Assembly: GCF_026891975.1 (NCBI RefSeq)
Contig: NZ_JAPTGB010000001.1
Span: 96,937 to 160,936, forward strand
Source of the DNA: Methanocorpusculum petauri
GTDB lineage: Archaea; Halobacteriota; Methanomicrobia; Methanomicrobiales; Methanocorpusculaceae
Direction of reading: 5' to 3'
Length of the DNA stretch: 64,000 bases
The notes below the pieces were generated by a model, which did not search any database, was not told where the DNA came from, and saw only the letters and a program-made list of their open reading frames with translations. Shown here piece by piece: positions 16,833-27,352 of the stretch (position 1 is its first letter; the number at the start of each line of letters is the position of its first letter). Position numbers and translations under genes: made by a program.

Positions 16833-17882
16833 CTATCCGGCCAGCCCGTACAAAAACCCGAACAAAGCCGCAAGAACTAAAATGACCGCACCGTACACCA
16901 CCGTCCGCCGCGTACCTATCACAATATGCACCACCATCAGAAGCGGCAGACAGATGCCCGAACCCGAAAGCAGCAGGGAAACCATAGGTCCTGCGGCGAT
17001 ATCCCCCGCCCGATACCCGAACGTACTTTCCAGAACCGGCACATCCAGTGCTGCCGGCACATGAAGAATGATCCCGGAAAGGGAACCCGCAACACACGAG
17101 AGAAAACCATTGTCCGAAAGATACGGCACCAGCATCTCCGGAGGAATCAGGGAAGTGAACACCCCCAGCAGAAAGTGGCCGAGCAGAAGAAAAGGAACCG
17201 CCCGCACTGCGATATGCCCTGCAGAATGCATCCACTCGCGGATACCGCCGGAAGAGAGAAACCGGCGGGCATACAGCACAACGACCATACCCGCAAGAAG
17301 AACCGCCGCAATCTTTCCTGCAAACGGAACCGGAAGCGTTCCGGCAAACAGCATCAGAATCAGCAGAAGAAACAGCACCGGAACACACCACACCGTCTCT
17401 TCCGCAGACCCCGGCGTACTTTGCCGGAGAAACGTCAGCGGTGTTGTATGCGCCTGAAACAGAAAAGACATAATCCAGGCCGCAAGAACCGCAACCCCAC
17501 CCGCACACACAACAAAAACGATCGCCGTTCCCGCACCGAACACCGAGGCCAGACCCGCAACCGCAACAACATTCAGCGCCGAACCCGCATACAAAAATAC
17601 AATCTGCGGACCGACCGCCGACCCTCTCCGGTGCAGGGCGGCAAACATCGGAATAATAACAAGACTAAAAACACAGAGAAATGCGCCGGACAAAAGCGCA
17701 ACCGGATACGAAACGCGGCGGGGAACCGCATCAGTAAAGTAATGAAAGATACCGGAACTGCGGGGAAACACCACAATCGCCCCTGCAAGGAGAAAAATCG
17801 GCACCAGACTTGTCAGCGCATTCGCTGCCGCATAACTGCCAAGATGAAACAGACCCGAAGCGATTGCTGCACCAAAATCCAT
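16833..17882 (-). CDS. YraQ/ArsP-like (DUF318) membrane permease
   Basis: A 349-residue integral membrane protein with about ten hydrophobic helices. It fits the YraQ/UPF0718 permease family: an N-terminal helix bundle, the loop VIIPMFAALHRRGSAVGPQ with G-S-ALN following in the next helix, a central basic loop, and a second half repeating the pattern (GSLSGIILHVPAALDVPVL). The Cys pair of arsenical transporters (ArsP) is not obvious, so the substrate is unknown. It converges with the surface-protein gene. Family assignment is by overall pattern and is moderately sure. Confidence 0.75.
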   Translation of the reverse strand: MDFGAAIASGLFHLGSYAAANALTSLVPIFLLAGAIVVFPRSSGIFHYFTDAVPRRVSYPVALLSGAFLCVFSLVIIPMFAALHRRGSAVGPQIVFLYAGSALNVVAVAGLASVFGAGTAIVFVVCAGGVAVLAAWIMSFLFQAHTTPLTFLRQSTPGSAEETVWCVPVLFLLLILMLFAGTLPVPFAGKIAAVLLAGMVVVLYARRFLSSGGIREWMHSAGHIAVRAVPFLLLGHFLLGVFTSLIPPEMLVPYLSDNGFLSCVAGSLSGIILHVPAALDVPVLESTFGYRAGDIAAGPMVSLLLSGSGICLPLLMVVHIVIGTRRTVVYGAVILVLAALFGFLYGLAG

Positions 17883-18710
17883 CTGTACCAGTCACGTTTG
17901 CGGGAAAAGTCCATAAAGGAACGGATAGAACCAAAAAGAATATTGAAGCATCCGGGTGTGTGGGGGTCCGGATGCCCGTCAAACGACTATGAATGAATGC
18001 TTGTGTGTGGTGGTTGCTGTGTGTGATGTTGTTTTCTGCTCTGTGCCCCGCAGACCTGCTGTGCCGCGGAACACCCGTGCTGCCGAACCGGGGATGGATC
18101 GAAGCACGCTGTTGTGAGATGCCGGAATTTCCCGACGCTCACAACCATATACACATAGGAAGTGAATGTATATAATCTTTTACATAATGTGTAACGCATA
18201 TGTCATCACCCGGGTACTGTTCCCGCAAAAATCAGACCGAATCCTCTCATAACAACGAATTGACCGCACGGAAATAAACAACAGGAAAAGGGATGGGTGA
18301 TGCGGCACACCGGCAAATCTGATTTTTTTGTGTGCCGCATCTGTTCCGATTTGTGGAGAACCGGAAGTCATGTGTTCTTGGGAGAGTATGTGTGTGTGGT
18401 ATGAATGTGTGTACGACACCCGCACTGATAAAAATCAGTGCAGGGTCTGTAGCTGTGGTGGTTTCAACAGATCCGGGTACTTTCGCGAATCCGCGGGCAG
18501 ATTTTATTAAGGGGTAAAACCCGTCCGCTAAACCGGAAAGTGTGCATCTGTAACGAGTGTTGAATTCTGACATGTCCTTCGTATGCCGGAACACAGCACT
18601 CGTTGCTACTACCATAGGTCACGATCCTATAAAGGAATGCAGATAGTACCAAAAACATTCCGCAAAAAAATGCGAAAAAAGTATTTGAATTTTCAGATGT
18701 GAACAAAAAC
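17883..18710. other. 828-bp intergenic region with strong hairpins
   Basis: No convincing coding sequence exists on either strand. TATATAATC at 18170-18178 is a good + strand TATA box. Two perfect stem-loops follow: 12-bp arms at 18299-18310 and 18330-18341, and an ACCC-GCACTGAT / ATCAGTGC-A-GGGT hairpin at 18418-18446. A 7-bp pair (ACGAGTG/CACTCGT) lies near 18555-18605. A non-coding RNA starting about 18200 is possible. Confidence 0.45.
18299..18446 (+). ncRNA. Candidate structured RNA
   Basis: Two stable hairpins within 150 bp lie about 100 bp after a TATA box. The first has GATGCGGCACAC pairing with GTGTGCCGCATC around a 19-nt loop; the second has an AAAA tetraloop. They match no RNA family that I recognise. 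They could also be terminators for a lost gene. Confidence 0.3.
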
Positions 18711-20339
18711 TCAGCTCTTTTTCGTCTTCCGCACGCGGACGGCGACCCCGCGGGAAGATCGGATCATCTCCTCCGCACCCATCGCCGCCTTCCCGGTTGC
18801 AAGATATCCCGGCCCTTCCACCAGCACCTCATCCCCTTCGCGAATAACCGGATCGGCTGAAGCCACTCCCGGTGCAAGAATATCACCCTGCGGCACAAAC
18901 CCGTCGCTGATCCGAACCCGGTAGCCGGAAAGGAACTTCCAGCCCTCCATCGTGGGCCGGAGAAGCCCGGTTGACGCATCAATGGAAAACATCTGGGTCT
19001 TCTTCTCATAGATCTTCTGATTCGGATACCGGCCTTTTATCATCCAGCCTTTAGTATCAACCAGCTCGCCGAACTGCCAGGCAAGCGTACCGCGAACGGG
19101 ATCATTGCGGCGTTTCCGGCAATCCTTCAGCGCCGCATTCAGCGCCCGCAGTGAATCGGGCGAAGAAGGCCGGTCATCCGTACACGTAACCTCCAACTCA
19201 ACGCCTGCCGCCTCAGCTGCCGCGATTGCAACCGCTTTTGCCCCGCCTTCCAGATGGCAGATAACCCGCTCATACCGGTGCTTCGCCAGATACGCGGCAA
19301 CATACCCGGTCAAAATCGCCGACTCCTCCCGATCCCAATATCCCGTCACCGGCACATCATAATGTCCCGCAGGATAGACAAGTTCCAGTTCGCGGGGCAC
19401 AACGCCGAGCGGCGACGTAATAATCACCTCATGTGCCCGGCCCTCGATAACCTTCTGAAACTTCTGATGTGTCTTCGACATTGAGTAGGGTTTCCGTGCC
19501 GCACACGGCAGAAGAACGCAGACATCACTCCGTGACGGAACAAAACGGTTGATCACCCGCTCCGCAAAAAATGCAATCTCGGCCCGCGTCATCGACTCGG
19601 CCGAGTTTGCCAGGAACCGGGACGACCGCACCGCAGGAAGCGCCGCCGCAGAAAGCGGCGAACGGTCGAGCCTGCGGAGAAGCGCCACCTGCTCTGCATG
19701 AAGCCGGCATCTCTGCTCCATCAGCTCCCGCATCTGTCCCGCCGCAATCCAGGTCTTCACGACCGCAACCTCACGCTCCAGCGCCAGCCGGTTATGCAGG
19801 AAAAGATCATGCGTCCGGCATCCTTCGCAGCCACAGACACCCTTCTCCAGATACGAAGCATCGAACTCCCCTTCCGGCATACAGAACTTTCCCTGAATCG
19901 ACGCCAGATCGACCGCGGTGTAATCGAAGAGATCAAACCCGGTTGCAATCAGCATGGCAGCGTTCGACGGAAGAGCACAGGCCGGAGCATAGCGGGCGGC
20001 GTCCGGCGGCGTTCCGGCAAAGATCGCCGCAAGGTACTCCACATACCGCCTCGCATCGCCGAGCACCGGCCGCCATCCCGGAATCATCACCACATCGCCG
20101 GAAACCGCAGGACAGACCGCCAGCGGATGAAAAGAAACCGGATCCGTACCCGGCACATAATAGATGTCCGCGTCCGACTGCGGGGCGGAGAGCGGAAGAT
20201 TCGTAAACGGCCGGTCGGCAAGCGAAGGAAACAGCTCCCGTGCCTCAACGACTGCGGGCGTGTGAATCTCCACATCACCGATGCGGAGCATGCCGGTACG
20301 GGCGAGACCGTCACGGATTTTCACATCGAACGTACTCAT
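18711..20339 (-). CDS. arcS: Archaeosine synthase
   Basis: A 542-residue TgtA2-type protein that converts preQ0 at position 15 of archaeal tRNA to archaeosine. The N-terminal half is a TgtA-like barrel lacking the transglycosylase core. The ArcS signature [14 protein letters not shown] (PC-x3-KPY-x2-S-x2-H) is present near residue 280. The C-terminal ~80 residues form a PUA RNA-binding domain ([14 protein letters not shown] ... [14 protein letters not shown]). A CEGC pair ([10 protein letters not shown]) corresponds to the zinc site. Its ATG overlaps the tgtA stop (ATGA at 20336-20339), so the two tRNA-modifying enzymes are translationally coupled. A minus-strand T-run (18661-18682) follows the gene. 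Confidence 0.93.
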   Translation of the reverse strand: MSTFDVKIRDGLARTGMLRIGDVEIHTPAVVEARELFPSLADRPFTNLPLSAPQSDADIYYVPGTDPVSFHPLAVCPAVSGDVVMIPGWRPVLGDARRYVEYLAAIFAGTPPDAARYAPACALPSNAAMLIATGFDLFDYTAVDLASIQGKFCMPEGEFDASYLEKGVCGCEGCRTHDLFLHNRLALEREVAVVKTWIAAGQMRELMEQRCRLHAEQVALLRRLDRSPLSAAALPAVRSSRFLANSAESMTRAEIAFFAERVINRFVPSRSDVCVLLPCAARKPYSMSKTHQKFQKVIEGRAHEVIITSPLGVVPRELELVYPAGHYDVPVTGYWDREESAILTGYVAAYLAKHRYERVICHLEGGAKAVAIAAAEAAGVELEVTCTDDRPSSPDSLRALNAALKDCRKRRNDPVRGTLAWQFGELVDTKGWMIKGRYPNQKIYEKKTQMFSIDASTGLLRPTMEGWKFLSGYRVRISDGFVPQGDILAPGVASADPVIREGDEVLVEGPGYLATGKAAMGAEEMIRSSRGVAVRVRKTKKS

Positions 20340-21781
20340 GTAATAACCTCACAGTCCGGAAACGCATCCCGGAACCGGGCAGCCCACTTCTCCGTGGTAG
20401 AGATAGTCACCTTCGTATCAGGGTTTGCGGCGAGAAGCGCCGCAAGACCCCTGATACCATACGACACCATCGTCTCGTCCCAGGACGGAATCTCGCAGGG
20501 GCCGACCGGGAAGGTCTCGGCGAGTTCATACGGAACCGGGCCGAACGGCGGCTTAAACCCGACAACCTCGGCGAACCGCGAGGGAACCGGCCCGCCCGCA
20601 TCGATCAGCGAAACGTCAGAAAGTTTCACGCGGGGGATCATCTCATGATATTTTCTGACCTCGGTACGGTCGCAGGACTCAGCACCGCGATAGAAGAACC
20701 GGCGTTTGGTTGCCCGGTCGAGGTGTTCCAGCTCGCCGGAACGCTCCAGCAGACGGCGGTAGCCGTCCAGCAGCCGCGGGTGTGCCCGGCAGCGTTCGTC
20801 CACCAGTTCCCAGAGCGTTCCTTCCTGCACCGCCGCACGGACACGGGAGATCTCGGCCATAGTGACGGCGAGGTTGTGGTAGGCGAGCAGTTTCTGACGG
20901 TCAGGCGATTTGCGGAGTTCATCTGCGGTGTGCGACCGGCAAACGGGGCAGGCGCAGGGCAGCTCACTCATCTCGTCGAGCTTCAGCGTACCGGACGGAG
21001 TGATGTAACGGCCCTCTTTGGCGTAGAGAGCATAGGCTGCGGAGTCGAAGACATCGCAGCCGAGCGCTACCGCGAGGGCGAACATGGACGGATGACCGGC
21101 TCCGAACAGATGCACACAGGCTCCCGGATTGAGCCCCTTCTTTGCGGCGATGATGACATCGACGAGTTCGCGGTAGCGGTAGGCTTCCATGAGGGGAACG
21201 ACTGCGCCTACCGGGCAGTAGGCAAATCCCATCTCGGAGACGGTACGACCTGCGGTCTCCCGCAGGTCTTCGAAGACAGCTCCCTGTACCGGGCCGGAGA
21301 GCGGGGCGTCGGGGCCGAAGATCTCTTTTGCCTCCCGCATTCTGGCAACGGTGATCTCCATCTGGGCGATGACGTCCTCGCGGGGCGTGTCGGGGTGCGT
21401 CGGGATGTCTAAAGGAACCCAGATGTCGGAACCAATGTCCCGCTGGAAGGAGATGGTCTCCTCGTTGGTGATGTCCACACTTCCATAGACGGACATCTGG
21501 AATGAGCCGGAGTCGGTCATGATCAGCCCGTCGAAGTCGAGGACGTCGTGCAGTCCGCGTTCGAGTGCCTGATGCCGGAATTCCTCACTTTTGGAGAAGA
21601 TGTAGGCGTTGGTGATGATGCCTTCCACGCCCATCTTCTTCATCTCGGCGGGGGGGATGATCTGCAGATGCGGGTTGACGACCGGCAGCAGTGCCGGGGT
21701 TCTGATGGTTTTGTCGCCGACTTTGAGTTTGCCGACGCGCCCTGCGATGTCTTTGTGGATTACTTCAAAATATATGCCCAT
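20336..21781 (-). CDS. tgtA: tRNA-guanine(15) transglycosylase
   Basis: A 481-residue enzyme that exchanges guanine 15 in the D-loop of archaeal tRNA for preQ0, the first step to archaeosine. Landmarks: [11 protein letters not shown] near residue 28, catalytic-region [35 protein letters not shown], and the zinc site [10 protein letters not shown]. The C-terminal part carries a domain preceding the usual PUA, but the protein is shorter than many archaeal TgtA forms and the PUA is instead on ArcS. Operon with arcS by 4-bp overlap. Confidence 0.94.
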   Translation of the reverse strand: MGIYFEVIHKDIAGRVGKLKVGDKTIRTPALLPVVNPHLQIIPPAEMKKMGVEGIITNAYIFSKSEEFRHQALERGLHDVLDFDGLIMTDSGSFQMSVYGSVDITNEETISFQRDIGSDIWVPLDIPTHPDTPREDVIAQMEITVARMREAKEIFGPDAPLSGPVQGAVFEDLRETAGRTVSEMGFAYCPVGAVVPLMEAYRYRELVDVIIAAKKGLNPGACVHLFGAGHPSMFALAVALGCDVFDSAAYALYAKEGRYITPSGTLKLDEMSELPCACPVCRSHTADELRKSPDRQKLLAYHNLAVTMAEISRVRAAVQEGTLWELVDERCRAHPRLLDGYRRLLERSGELEHLDRATKRRFFYRGAESCDRTEVRKYHEMIPRVKLSDVSLIDAGGPVPSRFAEVVGFKPPFGPVPYELAETFPVGPCEIPSWDETMVSYGIRGLAALLAANPDTKVTISTTEKWAARFRDAFPDCEVIT

Positions 21782-21906
21782 GCCCGGTTGTCTCCGTTTG
21801 GAAAAGATGGTACATGTTTGGCGGGGGCTGTATTAAATATGGGGATTGTCCGGAGTGATTGGAACGGGATTGTATTTTATCGGATGACAATTTTTTTATC
21901 TGGTCG

Positions 21907-22227
21907 TTATCTTTTAGGGAGCAACTTCACCAAAGCGTTAATGGCTTTTTGCTGATCGGACGAGAGTTCGTATAGCTGCTTTATTGTGTTAACGTCCTCG
22001 GTTATTTTGTTAACATTGTTTTCAATATCTTCCAAACGTTTCATAAACTCATGATCAGTTGTAATATTTCCTTCGACAGCTGTCCAGTAGCGTAAAGCCC
22101 GAATAATGAAGGTACTTCTATCTATGGACTCCTTGCCTCGCTGAGCATCTATTTTTTCCAATAAATCTGTAGGAACCCGTAGCCCAACCATCTCTGACTT
22201 TGTCATACATAGATATTCGAAAACCAT
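21907..22227 (-). CDS. Ribbon-helix-helix-type DNA-binding protein
   Basis: A 106-residue protein (or 99 if the internal ATG at 22206 is used, which begins MTKSEMVGLRVP). The N-terminal part fits a ribbon-helix-helix fold: strand MVGLRVP, helix DLLEKIDAQRG and helix RSTFIIRALRYWT. The rest is coiled coil (RLEDIENNVNKITEDVNTIKQ) suited to oligomerisation. It is divergent from the type ISP gene with 101 bp between, so it may control that promoter. No direct evidence of this is visible. Confidence 0.8.
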   Translation of the reverse strand: MVFEYLCMTKSEMVGLRVPTDLLEKIDAQRGKESIDRSTFIIRALRYWTAVEGNITTDHEFMKRLEDIENNVNKITEDVNTIKQLYELSSDQQKAINALVKLLPKR

Positions 22228-22328
22228 CTCAATTAGATTAAGTCAAGCATTGATTTCTTGTAGTCTGCAAAATAGATCATTTGTTATGCAATGATATACA
22301 ATATGAAAATATTTGAAACTGAGGGCTT

Positions 22329-25300
22329 ATGTCATTTGCATCCGTCTTAGAGAAACATCGTAATCTTTCCACCTCTAAAACTGACAAGGGAAACCGTTTT
22401 GAACAGCTTATACAGGGATTTTTGCGTACGGACCCAATGTATGTCGATCTCTTTTCCTCTGTTTGGTTATGGAATGAATTCCCGTATCGGGGGCAGTTTG
22501 GGGGGCATGATACAGGAATTGATCTTGTGGCCGTCACAAAAGATTCGGAGTACTGGGCAGTTCAGTGCAAATGTTACCGGGAAGATACGGTTATTGATAA
22601 GAAGGCAGTTGACTCATTTTTATCAACTTCCAGCAGAAAATTCGGTACTGATGAGGGGGAGGTTGCTTTTTCCCGCCGTTTGTGGATATCTACCTCAAAT
22701 AGATGGGGAAAGAATGCTGAGGAGGTTCTGGACAGGCAGGATCCTCCGGTTTCCCGTCTGAGTGTTTCTGATCTGGAAACGTCGGGGGTCGATTGGAATA
22801 AGTTGGATGAGGGGATTTTTGGTACTGCGGCGCGTGTTGAGAAGAAAAAGCTGCGCCTGCATCAGGAAAAAGCAGTGGAGGCAGTACATGAGCATTTCCT
22901 GACGGCAGATCGTGGGAAACTGATAATGGCTTGTGGTACTGGAAAAACTTTTACTGCATTAAAGATTGCTGAGAAGGAAACGAAGGAACGTGGTCTGGTT
23001 CTTGTACTTGTTCCTTCAATTGCATTGATGGGTCAGACACTGCGGGAGTGGGTGGCAAATGCTGAACGATCCATATCGGCTATCTGTATCTGTTCTGACG
23101 CGACCGTTTCCAAGAAGAGATCGAATGAGGATTTGACTGGTGGAAGTGTAATGGATCTTCCTCTGCCTGCAAGTACGGATGTAGGTAATATTGAGCGGCA
23201 GATTGTTCGTTTTCTTCGAAATCAGAATACGAGGATGGTCGTTATTTTTTCCACGTATCAGAGTATTGATGTTGTTTCTCAGGTACAGAAGAGGTTTGAC
23301 TGGAAGTTTGATCTGATTGTGTGTGATGAGGCGCATCGGACGACGGGGGTTACGTTGGCGGGGGAGGATGAGTCCTCATTTGTGAAGGTACATGATAATG
23401 CGTTTCTTGCAGCTGATCGACGTTTGTATATGACGGCCACGCCGCGTTTGTATAGTGATAGTAGTAAGAAAAAGGCGGAGTTGCATGATGCGGTTCTTTG
23501 TTCAATGGATGATGAGGCGGTATATGGGAAGGAGGTATATCGTCTTGGGTTTGGACAGGCGGTGAATGAGGGGCTTTTAACGGATTACAAGGTTTTGGTG
23601 TTGACCCTTTCTGACAGAGATATCACACCTTCGGTGCAGCGGTGGGTTTCTGGGGAAGATAATTCTATTTCGATGGATGATGCGTCGAAGTTGATTGGGT
23701 GTGTGAATGCGTTGTCGAAGCAGATTGTGGGGGACGAGGGGATTATCCGGGAGACGGACCCGTTACCTATGAGGCGGGCAGTTGCGTTTTGTCCGAAGAT
23801 TTCTGCGAGTAAGGAGATTGCCGGGTATCTAAATGAGATTCCTGAGAGGTATATTTCTGATCTGTCGCCGGAGAGACAGGCCCAGATTGTGAATGTTTCT
23901 GCAAAACATATTGATGGTTCGATGAATGCGGCGAAGCGTGATGCGTTGTTGTCGTGGTTGAAGGAGGAGAGTTATGGATGTCGGGTTTTGACGAATGTCC
24001 GTTGTCTTTCAGAGGGAGTGGATGTGCCGTCACTTGATGCGGTGATGTTTTTGTCTGCCCGGAACTCGCAGGTGGATGTTGTTCAGTCTGTAGGGAGAGT
24101 TATGAGGCGGGCACCGAATAAGAAGTACGGGTACATTATTATTCCTGTGGTGGTTCCCAGTGATATGCCGCCGGAGAAGGTTTTGGATGATAATGAGCGG
24201 TTTAAGGTTGTTTGGACGGTTTTGAATGCTCTGCGGGCGCATGATGATCGGTTTAATGCGACGGTTAATAAGATTGAATTGAATAAGAAGAGGCCGCTGA
24301 ATATCCTGATTGGCGGTGTTCCGCATGATGATGAGGAGGAGGGAAGCGGGTGGTCTGCGGGTGATAAGACCATTCAGACACGGCTTCAGTTGCAGTTTAC
24401 GGAGTTGCAGGATACGATTTATGCAAGGATGGTGGTGAAGGTTGGGGAGCGGCAGTACTGGGAGGTGTGGGCGAAGCAGGTTGCAGATATTGCGGAGAAG
24501 CAGATTGCCCGGATTCGGCGTCTTGTGCAGAATACTGACGTGATGGAGGTGTTTGCAGAGTTTGTGGAGAGTTTGCGGGAGAATATTAATCCGACTATTG
24601 ATGAGGAGCAGGCGATTGAGATGTTGTCTCAGCATATGATTACACGGCCTGTGTTTGAGGCATTGTTTGAGAATTATTCGTTTGCGGAACATAATCCGGT
24701 TTCGAAGTCGATGCAGGATATGATCCGGGTTTTGGAGGAGAATGCATTTGAGAAGGATACGGAGTCTCTGGAGAAGTTCTATACTTCGGTTCGGGAGACG
24801 GCAAAAGGGCTGGATAATGCGGAGGCACGGCAGTCAGTTATTGTGAAGTTGTATGATAATTTCTTCCGGACGGCGTTTCCGAAGATGGTGGAGCAGCTGG
24901 GTATTGTGTATACTCCGGTTGAGGTGGTGGATTTTATTGTGCATTCTGTGGATGATGTTTTGCGAAAGGAGTTCGGGCGGGGACTGACGGACGAGAATGT
25001 GCATATTTTAGATCCGTTTACGGGAACAGGGACGTTTGTGACGCGGTTGTTACAAAGCGGGTTGATTGATTCCGGGGACTTGGAGCGAAAGTACCGGGAG
25101 GAGATTCATGCGAATGAGATTGTTCTTCTTGCCTACTATATTGCGGCAGTGAATATTGAGAACGCGTTTCATTCGCTGATGCCGGAGGGAATGAGTTATC
25201 AGGCGTTTCCGGGGATTTGTCTGACGGATACGTTCCAGATGTATGAGTACCGGGAAGGGGAACAGATTGCCTCAGAGTTCTTCCCGAAGAACTCGGAACG

Positions 25301-27173
25301 GGTGAATGTGCAGAAGAAGACGCCGATTACGGTGATTATGAGTAATCCTCCGTATTCAATGGGACAAAAATCAGCAAATGACAATGCACAGAATGTGAAG
25401 TATCCTCGGCTGGAGAAGCGGATTGAGGAGACGTATGTACGGGCCACGAACGTTACTCAGAAAAGATCATTGTATGATTCGTATATCAAGGCATTCCGAT
25501 GGGCTACAGATCGTCTGAATGAGGGTGTGATTTGTTTTGTTTCAAACGGGAGCTGGCTTGACGGAAATGCGATGAATGGGTTCAGAAAACATCTGGAGAG
25601 AGATTTCTCAAGTATTTATGTATTTAACTTGCGGGGAAATCAGCGGACGAGTGGTGAGCTGAGTCGAAAAGAGGGTGGGAAAATCTTCGGTTCGGGTTCC
25701 CGGACGTCTGTAACAATTACTCTGTTGGTAAAACGGCAGAGTTCCTCAAAGGAGAAGGCAACGATTTATTACCATGATATTGGGGATTATCTTTCGCGGG
25801 AGGAGAAACTGAAAATTATCAAAGGGTTCAGCAGTATCGTAAATCTCACAATGTCTTTGCAGATTCTGACACCGAATGAAGCAGGTGACTGGATTAATCT
25901 GAGGAGTCCGATCTTTGATATGTATACCCCTCTTGGGGATAAGAAAGGAGAGATGGAAGATAAGGCTTTTTTCGTGCCGTATTATTCTGGAGGTTTAGGT
26001 ACTTCACGGGATTCATGGTGTTATAACTTCTCAAAGGAAAACCTGATGAAAAATATTCAGGATTCCATTGATTTCTATAATTCTCAGGTAGATAAGTATG
26101 CAACGGAGAAAATAACTAATCCAAAAATAGACGCTAAAGATGTCATAACCTACGATTCGACAAGATTCAGTTGGAGTGATGGGGGAAAAACAGATTTAGA
26201 ACGACTCAAAAAGTATTCCTTCGTTGCATCCTCTGTGAGAATTGGTATGTATCGACCATATTTCAAACAACAGGTATATTTCAATCGAGAATTAAATGAA
26301 AGAGTACTTCAGATTCCCAAATTATTCCCGACCAAAAATACGAAAAATCTAGTTATCTGCATATCAGGAATTGGAGTCACCAAAGAATTTACTGCCCTCA
26401 TAACAGATCTCACCCCTGACTTGGAACTGGTGGGAAAATCCCAGTGCTTCCCCCTCTACTACTACGAGCCCTCAACCAAAGCCGCCCCCGGAAAAGTTCT
26501 CGACGCAACCCAGACCTCCCTCTTTGCCGCCGTTGCCGAGGAAGAACAGCCCTATTACACGAGAAAGGACGGCATCAGCGACTTCATCTATCACAAAGCA
26601 CACAGTCAGTACGCGGATGACAGCATCACCAAAGAGGACATCTTCTACTATGTCTACGGATTCCTCCACTCCAAAGAATACCGACAGACCTTTGCAAACG
26701 ACCTCAAAAAAATGCTTGCCCGTATCCCGCTCGTTGCGAACAAAGAAGACTTCCTTGCATTCAGCAGGGCGGGACGTGCCCTGGCAGACTTACATCTTCA
26801 CTACGAAACCGTAGAGCCGTATCCTGCTGATGTCAGTGGTGTGGAATTTGAAAACCTCCGCGTAACCAAGATGAAGTTCATTACTAAAGGCGACAAGAGC
26901 CGCATTCAGTATAATGAATCTATTGTCATCTCCGGTATTCCGGAAAAAGCATATGAGTACATCGTCAACGGAAAAAGTGCGATTGAATGGATCATGGAAC
27001 GCTATGCAATCACCATTGACAAAGATAGCGGCATCAAAAATGACCCCAACGACTGGGCGGACGAAGTCGGCAATCCGCGATACATTCTGGATTTATTGCT
27101 GAGCCTGATCACCGTGAGTCTTCGGACGATGGAAATTGTGGATCAGCTGCCGAAGGTAGCGTTTGGAGAATAA
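22329..27173 (+). CDS. Type ISP restriction-modification enzyme (single polypeptide)
   Basis: A 1614-residue protein, the usual size for type ISP enzymes such as LlaGI. Order of parts: Mrr-like PD-(D/E)XK nuclease (GHDTGIDLV at 59-67, AVQCK at 77-81); SF2 translocase with Walker A GTGKT (203-207), DEAH (333-336), and SVGRVMRRAP motif VI near 590; a helical coupler; a gamma-class adenine methyltransferase (DPFTGTGTF near 895, NPPYSM near 1004); then a C-terminal target-recognition region. It would methylate one strand of an asymmetric site and cut after head-on translocation. GAGGG precedes the ATG. Bases about 25,450-26,400, in the recognition region, are more AT-rich than both flanks, as though exchanged. 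Frame is intact. Confidence 0.92.
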   Translation: MSFASVLEKHRNLSTSKTDKGNRFEQLIQGFLRTDPMYVDLFSSVWLWNEFPYRGQFGGHDTGIDLVAVTKDSEYWAVQCKCYREDTVIDKKAVDSFLSTSSRKFGTDEGEVAFSRRLWISTSNRWGKNAEEVLDRQDPPVSRLSVSDLETSGVDWNKLDEGIFGTAARVEKKKLRLHQEKAVEAVHEHFLTADRGKLIMACGTGKTFTALKIAEKETKERGLVLVLVPSIALMGQTLREWVANAERSISAICICSDATVSKKRSNEDLTGGSVMDLPLPASTDVGNIERQIVRFLRNQNTRMVVIFSTYQSIDVVSQVQKRFDWKFDLIVCDEAHRTTGVTLAGEDESSFVKVHDNAFLAADRRLYMTATPRLYSDSSKKKAELHDAVLCSMDDEAVYGKEVYRLGFGQAVNEGLLTDYKVLVLTLSDRDITPSVQRWVSGEDNSISMDDASKLIGCVNALSKQIVGDEGIIRETDPLPMRRAVAFCPKISASKEIAGYLNEIPERYISDLSPERQAQIVNVSAKHIDGSMNAAKRDALLSWLKEESYGCRVLTNVRCLSEGVDVPSLDAVMFLSARNSQVDVVQSVGRVMRRAPNKKYGYIIIPVVVPSDMPPEKVLDDNERFKVVWTVLNALRAHDDRFNATVNKIELNKKRPLNILIGGVPHDDEEEGSGWSAGDKTIQTRLQLQFTELQDTIYARMVVKVGERQYWEVWAKQVADIAEKQIARIRRLVQNTDVMEVFAEFVESLRENINPTIDEEQAIEMLSQHMITRPVFEALFENYSFAEHNPVSKSMQDMIRVLEENAFEKDTESLEKFYTSVRETAKGLDNAEARQSVIVKLYDNFFRTAFPKMVEQLGIVYTPVEVVDFIVHSVDDVLRKEFGRGLTDENVHILDPFTGTGTFVTRLLQSGLIDSGDLERKYREEIHANEIVLLAYYIAAVNIENAFHSLMPEGMSYQAFPGICLTDTFQMYEYREGEQIASEFFPKNSERVNVQKKTPITVIMSNPPYSMGQKSANDNAQNVKYPRLEKRIEETYVRATNVTQKRSLYDSYIKAFRWATDRLNEGVICFVSNGSWLDGNAMNGFRKHLERDFSSIYVFNLRGNQRTSGELSRKEGGKIFGSGSRTSVTITLLVKRQSSSKEKATIYYHDIGDYLSREEKLKIIKGFSSIVNLTMSLQILTPNEAGDWINLRSPIFDMYTPLGDKKGEMEDKAFFVPYYSGGLGTSRDSWCYNFSKENLMKNIQDSIDFYNSQVDKYATEKITNPKIDAKDVITYDSTRFSWSDGGKTDLERLKKYSFVASSVRIGMYRPYFKQQVYFNRELNERVLQIPKLFPTKNTKNLVICISGIGVTKEFTALITDLTPDLELVGKSQCFPLYYYEPSTKAAPGKVLDATQTSLFAAVAEEEQPYYTRKDGISDFIYHKAHSQYADDSITKEDIFYYVYGFLHSKEYRQTFANDLKKMLARIPLVANKEDFLAFSRAGRALADLHLHYETVEPYPADVSGVEFENLRVTKMKFITKGDKSRIQYNESIVISGIPEKAYEYIVNGKSAIEWIMERYAITIDKDSGIKNDPNDWADEVGNPRYILDLLLSLITVSLRTMEIVDQLPKVAFGE

Positions 27174-27181
27174 CCATATAC

Positions 27182-27190
27182 CCATTTTTT
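27182..27190 (+). terminator. T-run after the type ISP gene
   Basis: CATTTTTTC lies ten bases after the stop of the restriction gene and is a likely archaeal terminator. Confidence 0.4.
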
Positions 27191-27241
27191 CTCAGACCTT
27201 TCTAAACAGAAAGACCGCAGCACGCAAACCGAAAAGCAGTA

Positions 27242-27352
27242 TCAACGTTCGCGTAATATCTTCTGCACCTGTTCCAGCAGCGGCGGAATGTCGTGTGAAA
27301 CGGTATTCCAGAGAATAACGGCATCAATAGCTGTATAACCGTGTATCCCGGT
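27242..27352 (-). pseudogene. HepT toxin C-terminal remnant
   Basis: Directly after the stop of the nucleotidyltransferase gene, and in the same frame, 36 codons read TGIHGYTAID, then LWNTVSHDIPPLLEQ, before TGA at 27242-27244. This is the C-terminal end of a HEPN/HepT (DUF86) toxin: it keeps the HxY of the RNase motif Rx4-6H but the arginine and the first ~100 residues are gone. The toxin is inactive by deletion. Confidence 0.65.

Noticed and set aside
16926..17996. 356-codon + strand open frame
   Set aside because: Shadow of the YraQ-like permease; extreme Arg/Asn/Lys composition.
18247..18615. 122-codon minus-strand frame in the hairpin region
   Set aside because: His/Thr-rich sequence generated by TG-rich repeats, no motif and no start signal.
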